In this document: one piece after another, positions 16,380 to 24,283 of the stretch
Position numbering within the stretch: position 1 is the first letter of the stretch
How the letters are laid out: the number at the start of each line of letters is the position of its first letter
From: Odoribacter sp. Z80
Lineage (GTDB): Bacteria > Bacteroidota > Bacteroidia > Bacteroidales > Marinifilaceae
Reading direction: 5' to 3'
Length of the DNA stretch: 64,000 nt
Assembly (NCBI RefSeq): GCF_009935865.1
Contig: NZ_QWEL01000005.1
Span: forward strand, 109,150 to 173,149
Program-made: the position numbers and the translations under genes
The notes under the pieces: model-generated
Databases searched by the model: none
Told to the model about the DNA's origin: nothing
Seen by the model: only the letters and a program-made list of their open reading frames with translations

Positions 16380-17951
16380 ATGAAAGATTGGAAATGGATA
16401 GGTATATGTCTTCTTTGCGGAGTGTTGTTTTCCTGCTCGGAAGATTTAGGTAATTACGATTATCATGAGTTGACAGAACCCGAAATTACGGGAGTGGAGG
16501 CCAGAATGTCTGTATTGACTTTTGAACGGTTGCAATTGACACCGGATTTAGGAAGTCATGATTTTTCGGCAGAACGTTACGGATTTGAATGGAAAGCAGT
16601 TGCAACGGACGGAAGTGATGAGGTAACGGTATTGGGGACTGCCCGGGAGCTGGATTATGAAGTCAGGTTGCCGGAAGGGATGTATAAGTTGTATTTTACG
16701 GTGACTGAAAAGTCGAGTGGGGTATATTGGCAGCAGAATTATGATTTGCAAGTCAGTCAGGCAACTTCTGAAGGTTGGATGGTGTTGTGTTCGGATGGGG
16801 GCCGGGCCCGTCTGGATATGGTCTCGGTTGTCACAGGCCGGACGTATTTCGATGTGCTGAAAGACAACGGGATGCCTGTTCTGAACGGACCACGGCGCAT
16901 TCAACATTTGTCTGCAGAACTTGCTCCGTCGGGTTCTCCTTTCTATTTGCTGACGGATGACGGGGCTACGCGTTTGGGAAAAAATGGTTTTGAATGGAAG
17001 GAAGAATACCGGGTGTTTTATGAGATGGGGAATGGTGCGGAACCTTTTCCGTATGAAATTGTTTATATGCCCAATGGTTTTAAGGTTATGGTGAGCGGGA
17101 CGGATTTGTATTTTGCCGCTTTGGACATCGGTTTGTATGGTTTCCCGGTCAATAAAGATTTTAGGGTGGCTCCGAAAGTAGGATGCAATGTTTCGACCAA
17201 AGGGATCATGTATGGGGTGGCTCTGTTGTATGATATGGATCATAAACAGTTGGTAGGATATTGTCCGGGGTTGGGTAGTGATTTTTTCGGGAATCTGGAG
17301 TCTTTGTACGAATTGAATGAGTTCGGGGAGATTGCGGATGACTTTGCCAAAGCCGGGCGGATAAAGACCGGGGTAATAGGAGAGGCTTTTGACCGTTTTC
17401 CTGAGGGATTGGATTATGTGTATATGGAGAGTACGAAGTATGACCCGGGAAACGGAAAGATGGGAATTACTTACACGGTATTGGCGGATGGCGACCGGCG
17501 GTATGTGTATGGCATTCAATTGGGGGATATGCTCACTTATATGGATTGTTCCGCCGTATTGGGAAAGGCCTATTACGGGGATATCTCAGGTTGTACCGGA
17601 ATTACCGGTGTGACTGATTTGTTTGCTTTCAGTTCCCTGAAGAATTATATGTACTATGCCGTAGGAGGAACGGTCTACCGGGTGGATTTATCCGGACAGC
17701 CCCTGAGAGCAGAAAAACAGTTTACGCTTCCCGGGGAGACAATTACTTGTCTCAAGTTTAATCTTTATCGCGGAAATAAATATGCAGAACGGATATACGA
17801 TTTGGTGGTGGGAAGTGTAAAGGGAAACGAGGGACTTCTGCGGGTATATGACGGTTCGGACCTGGACGGTGATTTCAAAGGTAAAACACCTGAACTTTAT
17901 CAAGGTTTCGCCCCGATCGTAGATGTCGAATTCCGGGAATTGACGAATTAA
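16380..17951 (+). CDS. PKD-like family lipoprotein
   Basis: A 523-residue lipoprotein with lipobox LFSC, Cys19, followed by SEDLGNYDYHELTEPEI, the conserved start of the PKD-like family found beside SusC/SusD/DUF4843 genes. An Ig/PKD-type beta domain occupies about residues 35-125 (ELDYEVRLPEGMYKLYFTVTEKSSGVYWQQNYDLQV). The remaining 390 residues look like a repeated beta-rich propeller-like region, with recurrent motifs such as GWMVLCSDGGRARLDMVS and FAFSSLKNYMYYAVGGTVYRVDLSG. It starts 12 bp after the DUF4843 gene. Inferred role: surface ligand binding with the SusC/D pair; no enzymatic motif is apparent. Confidence 0.87.
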   Translation: MKDWKWIGICLLCGVLFSCSEDLGNYDYHELTEPEITGVEARMSVLTFERLQLTPDLGSHDFSAERYGFEWKAVATDGSDEVTVLGTARELDYEVRLPEGMYKLYFTVTEKSSGVYWQQNYDLQVSQATSEGWMVLCSDGGRARLDMVSVVTGRTYFDVLKDNGMPVLNGPRRIQHLSAELAPSGSPFYLLTDDGATRLGKNGFEWKEEYRVFYEMGNGAEPFPYEIVYMPNGFKVMVSGTDLYFAALDIGLYGFPVNKDFRVAPKVGCNVSTKGIMYGVALLYDMDHKQLVGYCPGLGSDFFGNLESLYELNEFGEIADDFAKAGRIKTGVIGEAFDRFPEGLDYVYMESTKYDPGNGKMGITYTVLADGDRRYVYGIQLGDMLTYMDCSAVLGKAYYGDISGCTGITGVTDLFAFSSLKNYMYYAVGGTVYRVDLSGQPLRAEKQFTLPGETITCLKFNLYRGNKYAERIYDLVVGSVKGNEGLLRVYDGSDLDGDFKGKTPELYQGFAPIVDVEFRELTN

Positions 17952-18014
17952 TCCGGCAGTTTTAAGAAACTGAATCTATATAATTTTTTTATTAATCTCT
18001 AAATTTTGAATCTT

Positions 18015-19454
18015 ATGAAAAAAATCTGGTTAATGTGGCTGATGGTATGTGCTGTATGTACATTTTCAGCTTGTTCTGATGATGATGATCCGATTCCGCA
18101 AAATCCGGTCACGGAAGTAAAAATGCCGGCTACTGCTGAAATCGGGACAGAAATCAATGTTTCCGGTAAGGGTTTTACAAATGGTGCGCAATTGTATTTA
18201 AAAGATACGGAAGGTGAGGAAACAAAAGTAGACGGAGTTGAATTTTCAGCTTCCGGAGCTATTTTTAAAGTACCGATGAGTTTGCAGGCTGGTGAATATA
18301 CTTTGGTATTGTTGCAGAGTGGTAGATGGGAATTGGGAAAAATCACTCTGACGCCCGCTTCTCTGCCGGTAGTTGGTTTGGATGTGCCTGCCGAAGGGTT
18401 AATTGGTAAAAAATTAACTATTGCCGGTTCCGGTTTTAATGCTACGGCAAAAGTGTTTCTTGAAGATGCGGCCGGCACGCGGACCGAATTATCTGAACCG
18501 GATGTTACAAACGGTTTTGTGGCTAAAATTCCTGCAACAGTGTCTGCCGGTACTTACAAACTGGTATTGGCTCTGAATGGTGGGGAATGGACATTGGAGG
18601 ATGAATTCAGCGTTGTTGTCGCTCCGGTGATTAAAAGAATAGCAGGGATAAGATATATCAGTTCTGTGGAGGTTACAGATTGGTCTCCTTTGGAAACGTT
18701 GCCCGAGGAGTATTTTGACATGTTTGGAGTTTCTTCGGCTGCAGAATTACGTGAGATGTTGGAGCCTCTTTTTGCTTCGATGTCGGGAGAGACCGGATTG
18801 GAATTGGTGTATGAAAATGGCCTTTTGAAAGAATCCAGGAGGGACGGGGAAGTGGCTTTTACTTTTTCCGGTACCGAGTATGAGATTTCAGGTGAAAATC
18901 AAGCTTATGATGGCTATAACACTTTGCGGTTTACTTTAAATCTGGAAGATGGGAAGGTAGGAAGCAGTTCCATGCAATACAAACCGGATGATGAAGCAAA
19001 GTCTTTTGATTGGCAATACGATGACAATAACCATTATCAGGGAACAATTGGTGGGGCAGGCAGATATTATACGCAATATGGTTTTGTAGACGGCAATTTG
19101 GTGTCTGATGAGAAAAATGGAATTGATTTATTTGAATACGGACAGCCTGAATGGAAAAATAATTCTTATGGCGTAGATGTGGCCATGTGTTTGTATCTTT
19201 TGGGTGATCCGGAAGCCGAGGAAGCTGAATTGTATGCTGCACTTTTGAGATTGAACGGAACTCCTTCCGTGAATCTGCCTTCTTCTGCTCTTTTGACAGG
19301 AAGTCCGATGCCTTTGGTTTATGAGTATGATGAAGATGGATATGTTGTATCTACGGAAATGTCAGGTGAAAGTATGGATGAAATGCTTGGCCTGTTACCT
19401 ACGAAACTTTCAGATAGGTACGAGTTTGTTTACGAAGTGGTGGATTACGAATAA
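18015..19454 (+). CDS. surface lipoprotein with two IPT/TIG-like repeats, unknown function
   Basis: A 479-residue lipoprotein with lipobox FSAC (Cys20) followed directly by SDDDD, matching the acidic surface-export signal of Bacteroidota lipoproteins. Two similar beta repeats follow, at about residues 33-113 and 114-200: each has a PATAEIGTEINVSGKGF or PAEGLIGKKLTIAGSGF start and an AGTYKLVLALNGGEW or AGEYTLVLLQSGRWEL end, resembling IPT/TIG domains. The C-terminal half (about 205-479) is acidic, contains a GYNTLRFTLNLEDGK segment and is not recognised. The ATG at 18015 is preferred to the in-frame TTG at 18006. It is followed by a hairpin, so it may be the last highly expressed gene of the first block. 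Confidence 0.75.
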   Translation: MKKIWLMWLMVCAVCTFSACSDDDDPIPQNPVTEVKMPATAEIGTEINVSGKGFTNGAQLYLKDTEGEETKVDGVEFSASGAIFKVPMSLQAGEYTLVLLQSGRWELGKITLTPASLPVVGLDVPAEGLIGKKLTIAGSGFNATAKVFLEDAAGTRTELSEPDVTNGFVAKIPATVSAGTYKLVLALNGGEWTLEDEFSVVVAPVIKRIAGIRYISSVEVTDWSPLETLPEEYFDMFGVSSAAELREMLEPLFASMSGETGLELVYENGLLKESRRDGEVAFTFSGTEYEISGENQAYDGYNTLRFTLNLEDGKVGSSSMQYKPDDEAKSFDWQYDDNNHYQGTIGGAGRYYTQYGFVDGNLVSDEKNGIDLFEYGQPEWKNNSYGVDVAMCLYLLGDPEAEEAELYAALLRLNGTPSVNLPSSALLTGSPMPLVYEYDEDGYVVSTEMSGESMDEMLGLLPTKLSDRYEFVYEVVDYE

Positions 19455-19482
19455 GCAAGGGAGAAATTACGATGTGTAGAAT

Positions 19483-19511
19483 ATGAGGGTGTCAAAAAAC
19501 ACCCTCATTTT
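19483..19511 (+). terminator. hairpin inside the SusC/D operon
   Basis: A perfect 10-bp stem (19483-19492 with 19499-19508, ATGAGGGTGT and complement) with loop CAAAAA, followed only by TTTAAC. It lies between the repeat lipoprotein and the TlpA-like gene. It could attenuate transcription or stabilise the upstream message. Confidence 0.55.
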
Positions 19512-19523
19512 AACAATAGAAGA

Positions 19524-20678
19524 ATGAAATATTTGTTGTATTCCGTTTGGTTTTTGTTATGGACGGCCGGCTGTGTTTCGCATGACGGGTATGTTCTGAC
19601 GGGGAATGTTCCGGAGGGATGGGAAGGAAGAAGGGTGGAATTGCTTGTTTCGGATGTGAATACTCCTTATGTTGCTGATAGTGCAGTTATTTCCGGAGGG
19701 AAATTTCAGTTGAAGGGAAAGTTTGCGATATCCCGTTATTGTAAAGTGATGATTTATTTAGACCCTTCGCGTCAAAATCCTTCATTGGTTTACCAGTGTC
19801 CGGTATATTTGGACAGTGTGGATGTGCGGATAGACTGTGGTTATTCCGGGGACCTGCCGGAATTTCAAGTGACCGGTTCTTCGGTTGCCCAACAGGAATA
19901 TGAGGCGTACCGGAATGCCTGCCGGAATCTGGAGCGACAGTTGGAGTTGGGACTTTTGGGAAGTCAATACCGGGAGGCCCAGTATGTGAAGGAGGACGAA
20001 ACACGTGCTATGGAGCTGGCCCGGGAAATGACGGAGCGTAAGAGACAATTGCGTTCTTTCCGGATGCAGTATATTAAAGACCATCCCGATTCGCCTGTGA
20101 GTTTTTATGTGGCCCGGGAATTGTGTGAAAGACAATCTGCTCTGGGCTTGGAGGAAATGGAACAGCTTTGGTCCGTTTTTCCTGCCGGGTTGCAAAGTTC
20201 TGAACCCGGAAAGGATTTCAGGGATTTGTTCAGGCAGAAAAAAGTGTTTTTGGGACAACCTTTTTTGGATATGGAGTTGGCTACTCCGGAAGGGGAAATA
20301 AAAAAAATTTCGGATTATGTAATTCCCGGACATTATACTTTACTGGAATTTTGGGCATCCTGGTGTACTCCTTGCCGGGAAGAGATTCCATACATGAAGG
20401 AAGCCTATGCGAAATACCATTCCAGAGGGTTTGACATTGTGAGCGTTTCTATTGACGTGGATCCGGAAGCCTGGAAGAAAGCGCTGGCACAGGAGCAGAT
20501 GCCCTGGATTCAGTTGCAGGATTGGAATGCGCGTAAATATCCGGAAAAATCTGTTTTCAGGGCTTATGAGGGGAGTGGTGTGCCTTATTCCATTATGTTG
20601 GACGATGAGGGGAAGGTAATTGATTTTAATGCCCGGGGAGGATGGTTGAATATACTTTTATGTGAAAAGTTCGATTAA
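19524..20678 (+). CDS. TlpA family thiol:disulfide oxidoreductase lipoprotein (DUF4369 N-terminal region)
   Basis: A 384-residue periplasmic lipoprotein (signal WFLLWTAGC, Cys17). The N-terminal region, about 22-110, is a DUF4369-like beta domain (GYVLTGNVPEGWEGRRVELLV). A helical linker (about 120-240) leads to a thioredoxin-fold domain (245-384) with the redox pair WCTPC at Cys281/Cys284, the cis-proline in GVPYSIML, and KISDYVIPGHYTLLEFWASW before it. Such proteins reduce or exchange disulfides on envelope substrates and are frequent in Bacteroidota TonB operons. It follows the repeat lipoprotein by 69 bp, across a hairpin, and is 16 bp ahead of another lipoprotein gene. Confidence 0.9.
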   Translation: MKYLLYSVWFLLWTAGCVSHDGYVLTGNVPEGWEGRRVELLVSDVNTPYVADSAVISGGKFQLKGKFAISRYCKVMIYLDPSRQNPSLVYQCPVYLDSVDVRIDCGYSGDLPEFQVTGSSVAQQEYEAYRNACRNLERQLELGLLGSQYREAQYVKEDETRAMELAREMTERKRQLRSFRMQYIKDHPDSPVSFYVARELCERQSALGLEEMEQLWSVFPAGLQSSEPGKDFRDLFRQKKVFLGQPFLDMELATPEGEIKKISDYVIPGHYTLLEFWASWCTPCREEIPYMKEAYAKYHSRGFDIVSVSIDVDPEAWKKALAQEQMPWIQLQDWNARKYPEKSVFRAYEGSGVPYSIMLDDEGKVIDFNARGGWLNILLCEKFD

Positions 20679-20694
20679 TCATAATAATAAGAAC

Positions 20695-21648
20695 ATGAGA
20701 AATTTACTGTTTGTTATTTTGCTTTGCACGGTGGTGTCTTGCCAGAAGAAAAATTCCCGTGAGGCTGTTGTTTGTGTGAAAGTCGGGCATATGACTTATC
20801 CTAAAATCGGATTGTTTTTGAATGGAGCATCCGTACAATCGGAGTTAGATGCTCGGGGATGTGCCGAAATCAGGGTGGAAATACCCGGTTATGCTTATGC
20901 TCATTTACAATATGGTCAGGATTCCAAACTCCTTTTTCTGGAAGAAGGAGAGGAGGTGAAGGTCTCTTTTGACGGAGGAAAGTTTCGGGAAGGTATTCTG
21001 TTTGAGGGAAAGAATGCTTCGGCAGTGGACTTTTTGAATGCGGAGGCGGTAAGGTATCCGTCCGGAATTGACTATTCGGAAGAAGGCTTGAAGGCATTGG
21101 CTGTTCCGGTGGCAGAATATAAGAAGACGTTGGGGGTCAAAAGAAATGAAGCGCTGGAGATGTTGGATGCACATGATTTAGAGGCTGTCAATCCCTTGTT
21201 TGACCGGTTGGAACGGGAACGGATTAAATATCTGTATGCCCATGCATGGTTTATGTATCCAATGGGATATGCGTCGGTTTCCGGGGATACAGCTTTTCAA
21301 CCGGGAGAAGATTATTATCAGGTGTTGCAGGAATATATGGTGGAAAATGAGAAATTGGTTTCTGTTCCGGAGTACAGGTCTTTTATTCGGGAAGCGGCTA
21401 TTTTGTTTGCCAGACGGGAAGGACAAAAAGTGAACGGTTATTATGAAAGATTGCTTTGTAATGTAAAATACATAGGAGAACATTTTATTAATGAGAAAGT
21501 AAAACAGCCGTTGATTTTAATCTATGCAACAGAATATATAGACTCTTTCGGAAATGCGAATACGGAAGAGCTGAGCGGATTATGCAACCGGTATCTCACT
21601 GATCCGGAATGGAAAGCCCGGTATTTGGCTTGTTGTGCTAAAGAGTAA
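20695..21648 (+). CDS. lipoprotein of unknown function (DUF4369-like N-terminus)
   Basis: A 317-residue lipoprotein (signal LFVILLCTVVSC, Cys16). The N-terminal part (VCVKVGHMTYPKIGLFLNG and LLFLEEGEEVKVSFDGGKF) resembles the DUF4369-type beta domain that precedes thioredoxin domains in TlpA proteins, and the middle is a helical stretch like the TlpA linker. No thioredoxin domain or CxxC motif follows; the protein stops after a helical section ending in RYLACCAKE. It reads as a TlpA relative that has lost or never had its redox domain. The ATG at 20695 gives the signal peptide; an upstream in-frame start overlaps the TlpA gene. Function unknown. Confidence 0.7.
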   Translation: MRNLLFVILLCTVVSCQKKNSREAVVCVKVGHMTYPKIGLFLNGASVQSELDARGCAEIRVEIPGYAYAHLQYGQDSKLLFLEEGEEVKVSFDGGKFREGILFEGKNASAVDFLNAEAVRYPSGIDYSEEGLKALAVPVAEYKKTLGVKRNEALEMLDAHDLEAVNPLFDRLERERIKYLYAHAWFMYPMGYASVSGDTAFQPGEDYYQVLQEYMVENEKLVSVPEYRSFIREAAILFARREGQKVNGYYERLLCNVKYIGEHFINEKVKQPLILIYATEYIDSFGNANTEELSGLCNRYLTDPEWKARYLACCAKE

Positions 21649-21741
21649 CATTACTTGGATGTTTTTTCAGGAATAATTGTGATTTCCGGAAACCAACTGG
21701 TGTGAATTTCGTTTTAACTGGAAAACACCAAAAGGACAGAC

Positions 21742-21900
21742 ATGGAAAAAAAGAAAAATAATGTTTGGGTGACGATAGGGGTTATCGTCGTATGTGTATT
21801 GCTTCTTTACTGGCTTTTTGCCCGGACACTGATTGTTGAAAATGAGGAGCTGGAAACGACTAATGTTCCGGCTGTTATCGGACAAAGTCCGGAAGAATAA
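21742..21900 (+). CDS. small single-span membrane protein (52 residues)
   Basis: A short open frame with a good purine-rich site (AAAGGACAG, 21730-21738) ahead of ATG. The product has a basic start (MEKKKNN), one strong membrane helix at about residues 8-26 (VWVTIGVIVVCVLLLYWLF) and an acidic tail (IVENEELETTNVPAVIGQSPEE). The positive-inside charge pattern predicts the N-terminus in the cytoplasm. It lies 93 bp after the last lipoprotein gene of the SusC/D operon and is the last plus-strand gene before a convergent gene. It is probably real because of the ribosome site and topology, but no family is recognised. Confidence 0.6.
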   Translation: MEKKKNNVWVTIGVIVVCVLLLYWLFARTLIVENEELETTNVPAVIGQSPEE

Positions 21901-21901
21901 G

Positions 21902-22558
21902 TCAGTCGCATCCGCAATCACCGATACGTAAGATGTCATAACTTAGGGTGAGGCATGCTGATACAGGGAACAGTTTGTCCCCAAACAGTTTGTAATCCCG
22001 GACGACTTCCCTGACCCCGGCATTGATGCGGCACATTACATTCAAGTGTTTGGCAAGGCGGTGTTCGTACCCTATGACTATTCCAGCGTTCCAATCTTCC
22101 ATGTTGTCATTTCCCGCATCGGATTCTTCGTTGAACGAGGTGGTGAATTGGGCATCAAAGGTATAGCTTCCGTAAATTCCGAACAGGAGGCTTGCCTTAT
22201 TGCAGTTTAACATATATTTCAGGTAGACGGGTATGCCCACTTGTTTTAAATCAAAAGTGGCTTTTTGTTTTTCCTGAAGGTTTCCCCATGGTGTATTTAC
22301 CTGTTTATGAACTTTGTATTTTAGTTGCTCGTAGTTTATTTCACTTCCCAGAAACCATTTCCGAGTAAAAGGAAAAGTCATTTTGAGTCCGGCGGTGGGT
22401 GTGAGGGATAAAACGGGATGATGAAACGTAGTTAGTATTCCACTGCCTCCTCCTGCTTGTAAAGCAAATGCTGCATCATAATCTTTTCTTCTGACCAGTT
22501 GACCGTAGCTTTCTATGGTTATGATTCCGAATATAAGAAAGAAGATAGCACGTTTCAT
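21902..22558 (-). CDS. outer membrane beta-barrel protein (PorT-like)
   Basis: A 218-residue secreted protein with signal peptide (AIFFLIFGIITIESYG then QLVRRKD). Alternating strands such as LTPTAGLKMTFPFTRKWFLGSEINYEQLKY, QVGIPVYLKYML and LNVMCRINAGVREV are typical of small eight-stranded barrels of the porin/PorT-like family in Bacteroidota. The Cys-rich end (RIGDCGCD) is unusual for a barrel, whose last residue is normally aromatic. It is convergent with the 52-residue gene (1 bp apart) and 32 bp downstream of the alkaline phosphatase on the same strand, so it may be co-transcribed with it. Function unknown. Confidence 0.8.
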   Translation of the reverse strand: MKRAIFFLIFGIITIESYGQLVRRKDYDAAFALQAGGGSGILTTFHHPVLSLTPTAGLKMTFPFTRKWFLGSEINYEQLKYKVHKQVNTPWGNLQEKQKATFDLKQVGIPVYLKYMLNCNKASLLFGIYGSYTFDAQFTTSFNEESDAGNDNMEDWNAGIVIGYEHRLAKHLNVMCRINAGVREVVRDYKLFGDKLFPVSACLTLSYDILRIGDCGCD

Positions 22559-22590
22559 GTTGTTTATATCAGTTTGTGATTCTTTTTTCT

Positions 22591-24021
22591 TTAGTTTTGA
22601 TCGTAACCGGCAGCCTGAGCAATTTTACGCGGAATATCAATATTATCCAGTTTCCCTTGGAATAGTTCTGAACCGGTTCCGATAGCATATACGGGAACAA
22701 CGCCTGCCGAGTGTCCCCCACTGGTCCAGCCGACCAATGCAATGCTGTTCAGAATCTTAACGGCTTTTCCTGCTAAAGGTTCATTAGAGGAGTAGAGGTT
22801 TTTCTCCAGCTCTACTTTTTCTCCCCGGAAGGAAGAGCGGTATACTTCTTTCAGTTCTTTTTCCTGTTTTTCATTTAATGGAACAGTTTTCCAGAAACCC
22901 ATTTGTTCGGCCAGAAGGGCTTGTATTTCTTCCCAGCTTACTTTGTTGTTTTTTTCTTTACGCAGGGCCTTAATCATTTCTGTCAGTTGCTCTTCGGATG
23001 TTTTCTGGTGTTGCAGGACATTTAAATTCAATTTATAAGGGCCTTTCCCTAAAACAATACCTCCGGTTTCATGGTCTGCCGTAATGACAATCAGAGTTTC
23101 GTCCGGATGTTGGTGATAAAAATCCAGTGCTTTTTGTATGGCTTTTGCAAAGTCTTCCACTTCATTGAAGACGGTGGCTGCATCATTATTGTGGCAGGCC
23201 CAGTCAATTTTTCCTCCCTCTGTCATGAGAAAGAAACCGTTTTTATTGTCTTTTGTCAGAAAACGGATGGCATTCTCGGTGATTTGGGCTAATGTTAAGT
23301 CGTTATCCTGCCGGTCGATGGCGTAAGGTAAACATTTGGGAGATGCTTGTTCTTCCTGGAGAAATACGACCTTTTGGGCAGAGCCGGCTTTTTCGTTAAA
23401 TTCTTTTGTTCCTCTGACAACAAGGTAACCGGAATCCTGCAGGATTTGAAAAATAGGGGCAGCCGTAGAATCTTTTTTATTTACGGGACGCAGAAATCCG
23501 GAACCTGCGTATAGGTCAAACCCGGTTTTGGGAAGGTCCGTAGCAATTTCGTAGTACATGTTCCGGTCGGGTTGGTGGGCATAAAAGGCGGCCGGAGTTG
23601 CGTGGTCAATGCTTGCCGTGGTGGTGATTCCCACTTTCTGGCCTGCTTCTTTTGCTTTTACTGCTATGCTGTATAAAGGAGCTGCCCGGAGGCTGTCCAT
23701 GCCGATGGTGTTGTTTTTGGTCTTTGTGCCGGAAGCCAAAGCCGTACCTGAAGCGGCGGAGCATGTTACCGAATTGTATTTTGAATAGGTTGTGGCAAAA
23801 TTAGTTACCGGAAATTGAGTGAAGTTTAAGGGTTTTATCCCGATATACCCTTCTTTTTCCGCCAAATACATTTCAGTGCCGTTTACCTGATTAACTCCCA
23901 TGCCGTCTCCGATAAAATAGAATACGTATTTTGCTTTTTTCTCTTGCGAAGCTTGCTGACATTGTGGGAATAATACAATTACAGCAGTCAGGAAGGTGAG
24001 TAAATAGAAAGTCTTTTTCAT
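22591..24021 (-). CDS. alkaline phosphatase, lipoprotein
   Basis: A 476-residue periplasmic phosphomonoesterase releasing phosphate from organic esters. The signal peptide ends with lipobox-like LFPQC (Cys21). Metal-site motifs are GDGMG with Asp39, the nucleophile Ser88 in VTCSAASGTALASGTKT, SIDHATPAAFYAH, the late ITADHETGG and SGGHSAG. The residue before the nucleophile is Cys rather than the Asp of the E. coli enzyme, a substitution I believe is common in this phylum. A long insertion (about residues 330-420, highly charged) precedes the last histidine motif. I chose the ATG at 24021, which gives a clean signal peptide. Confidence 0.92.
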   Translation of the reverse strand: MKKTFYLLTFLTAVIVLFPQCQQASQEKKAKYVFYFIGDGMGVNQVNGTEMYLAEKEGYIGIKPLNFTQFPVTNFATTYSKYNSVTCSAASGTALASGTKTKNNTIGMDSLRAAPLYSIAVKAKEAGQKVGITTTASIDHATPAAFYAHQPDRNMYYEIATDLPKTGFDLYAGSGFLRPVNKKDSTAAPIFQILQDSGYLVVRGTKEFNEKAGSAQKVVFLQEEQASPKCLPYAIDRQDNDLTLAQITENAIRFLTKDNKNGFFLMTEGGKIDWACHNNDAATVFNEVEDFAKAIQKALDFYHQHPDETLIVITADHETGGIVLGKGPYKLNLNVLQHQKTSEEQLTEMIKALRKEKNNKVSWEEIQALLAEQMGFWKTVPLNEKQEKELKEVYRSSFRGEKVELEKNLYSSNEPLAGKAVKILNSIALVGWTSGGHSAGVVPVYAIGTGSELFQGKLDNIDIPRKIAQAAGYDQN

Positions 24022-24283
24022 GAATCTTTTCAGTTGTTTGTGCAAATGTAGTCTTAAATTATTACATATTTACAACAGGACCTGATGAAATTGACGGTTT
24101 TAGCAGTAAATTTTATAGTGTTCATAGATAAAAGGAAGAGATTTTATCTTTTGTTCGATAAAAACAAGACACAAACGGAGTTTTTGTTTTTATAATCATT
24201 AATTTTAGAGCGTCGGAGGAATTGCAATTTAAAAAATCGGGAAATTTCAGGACAGTTGAAAATCAAAATTAAATTAAACCTGT

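Noticed and set aside
16548..17519. A 323-codon open frame on the minus strand opposite the PKD-like lipoprotein gene
   Set aside because: Its product is rich in His, Ile, Pro and Arg with no domain or signal, typical of an antisense shadow; the plus-strand gene has a lipobox and family motifs.
8753..21900. Calling this a polysaccharide utilisation locus
   Set aside because: There is no glycoside hydrolase, lyase, esterase or sulfatase in the operon; SusC/D pairs also import peptides and other ligands.
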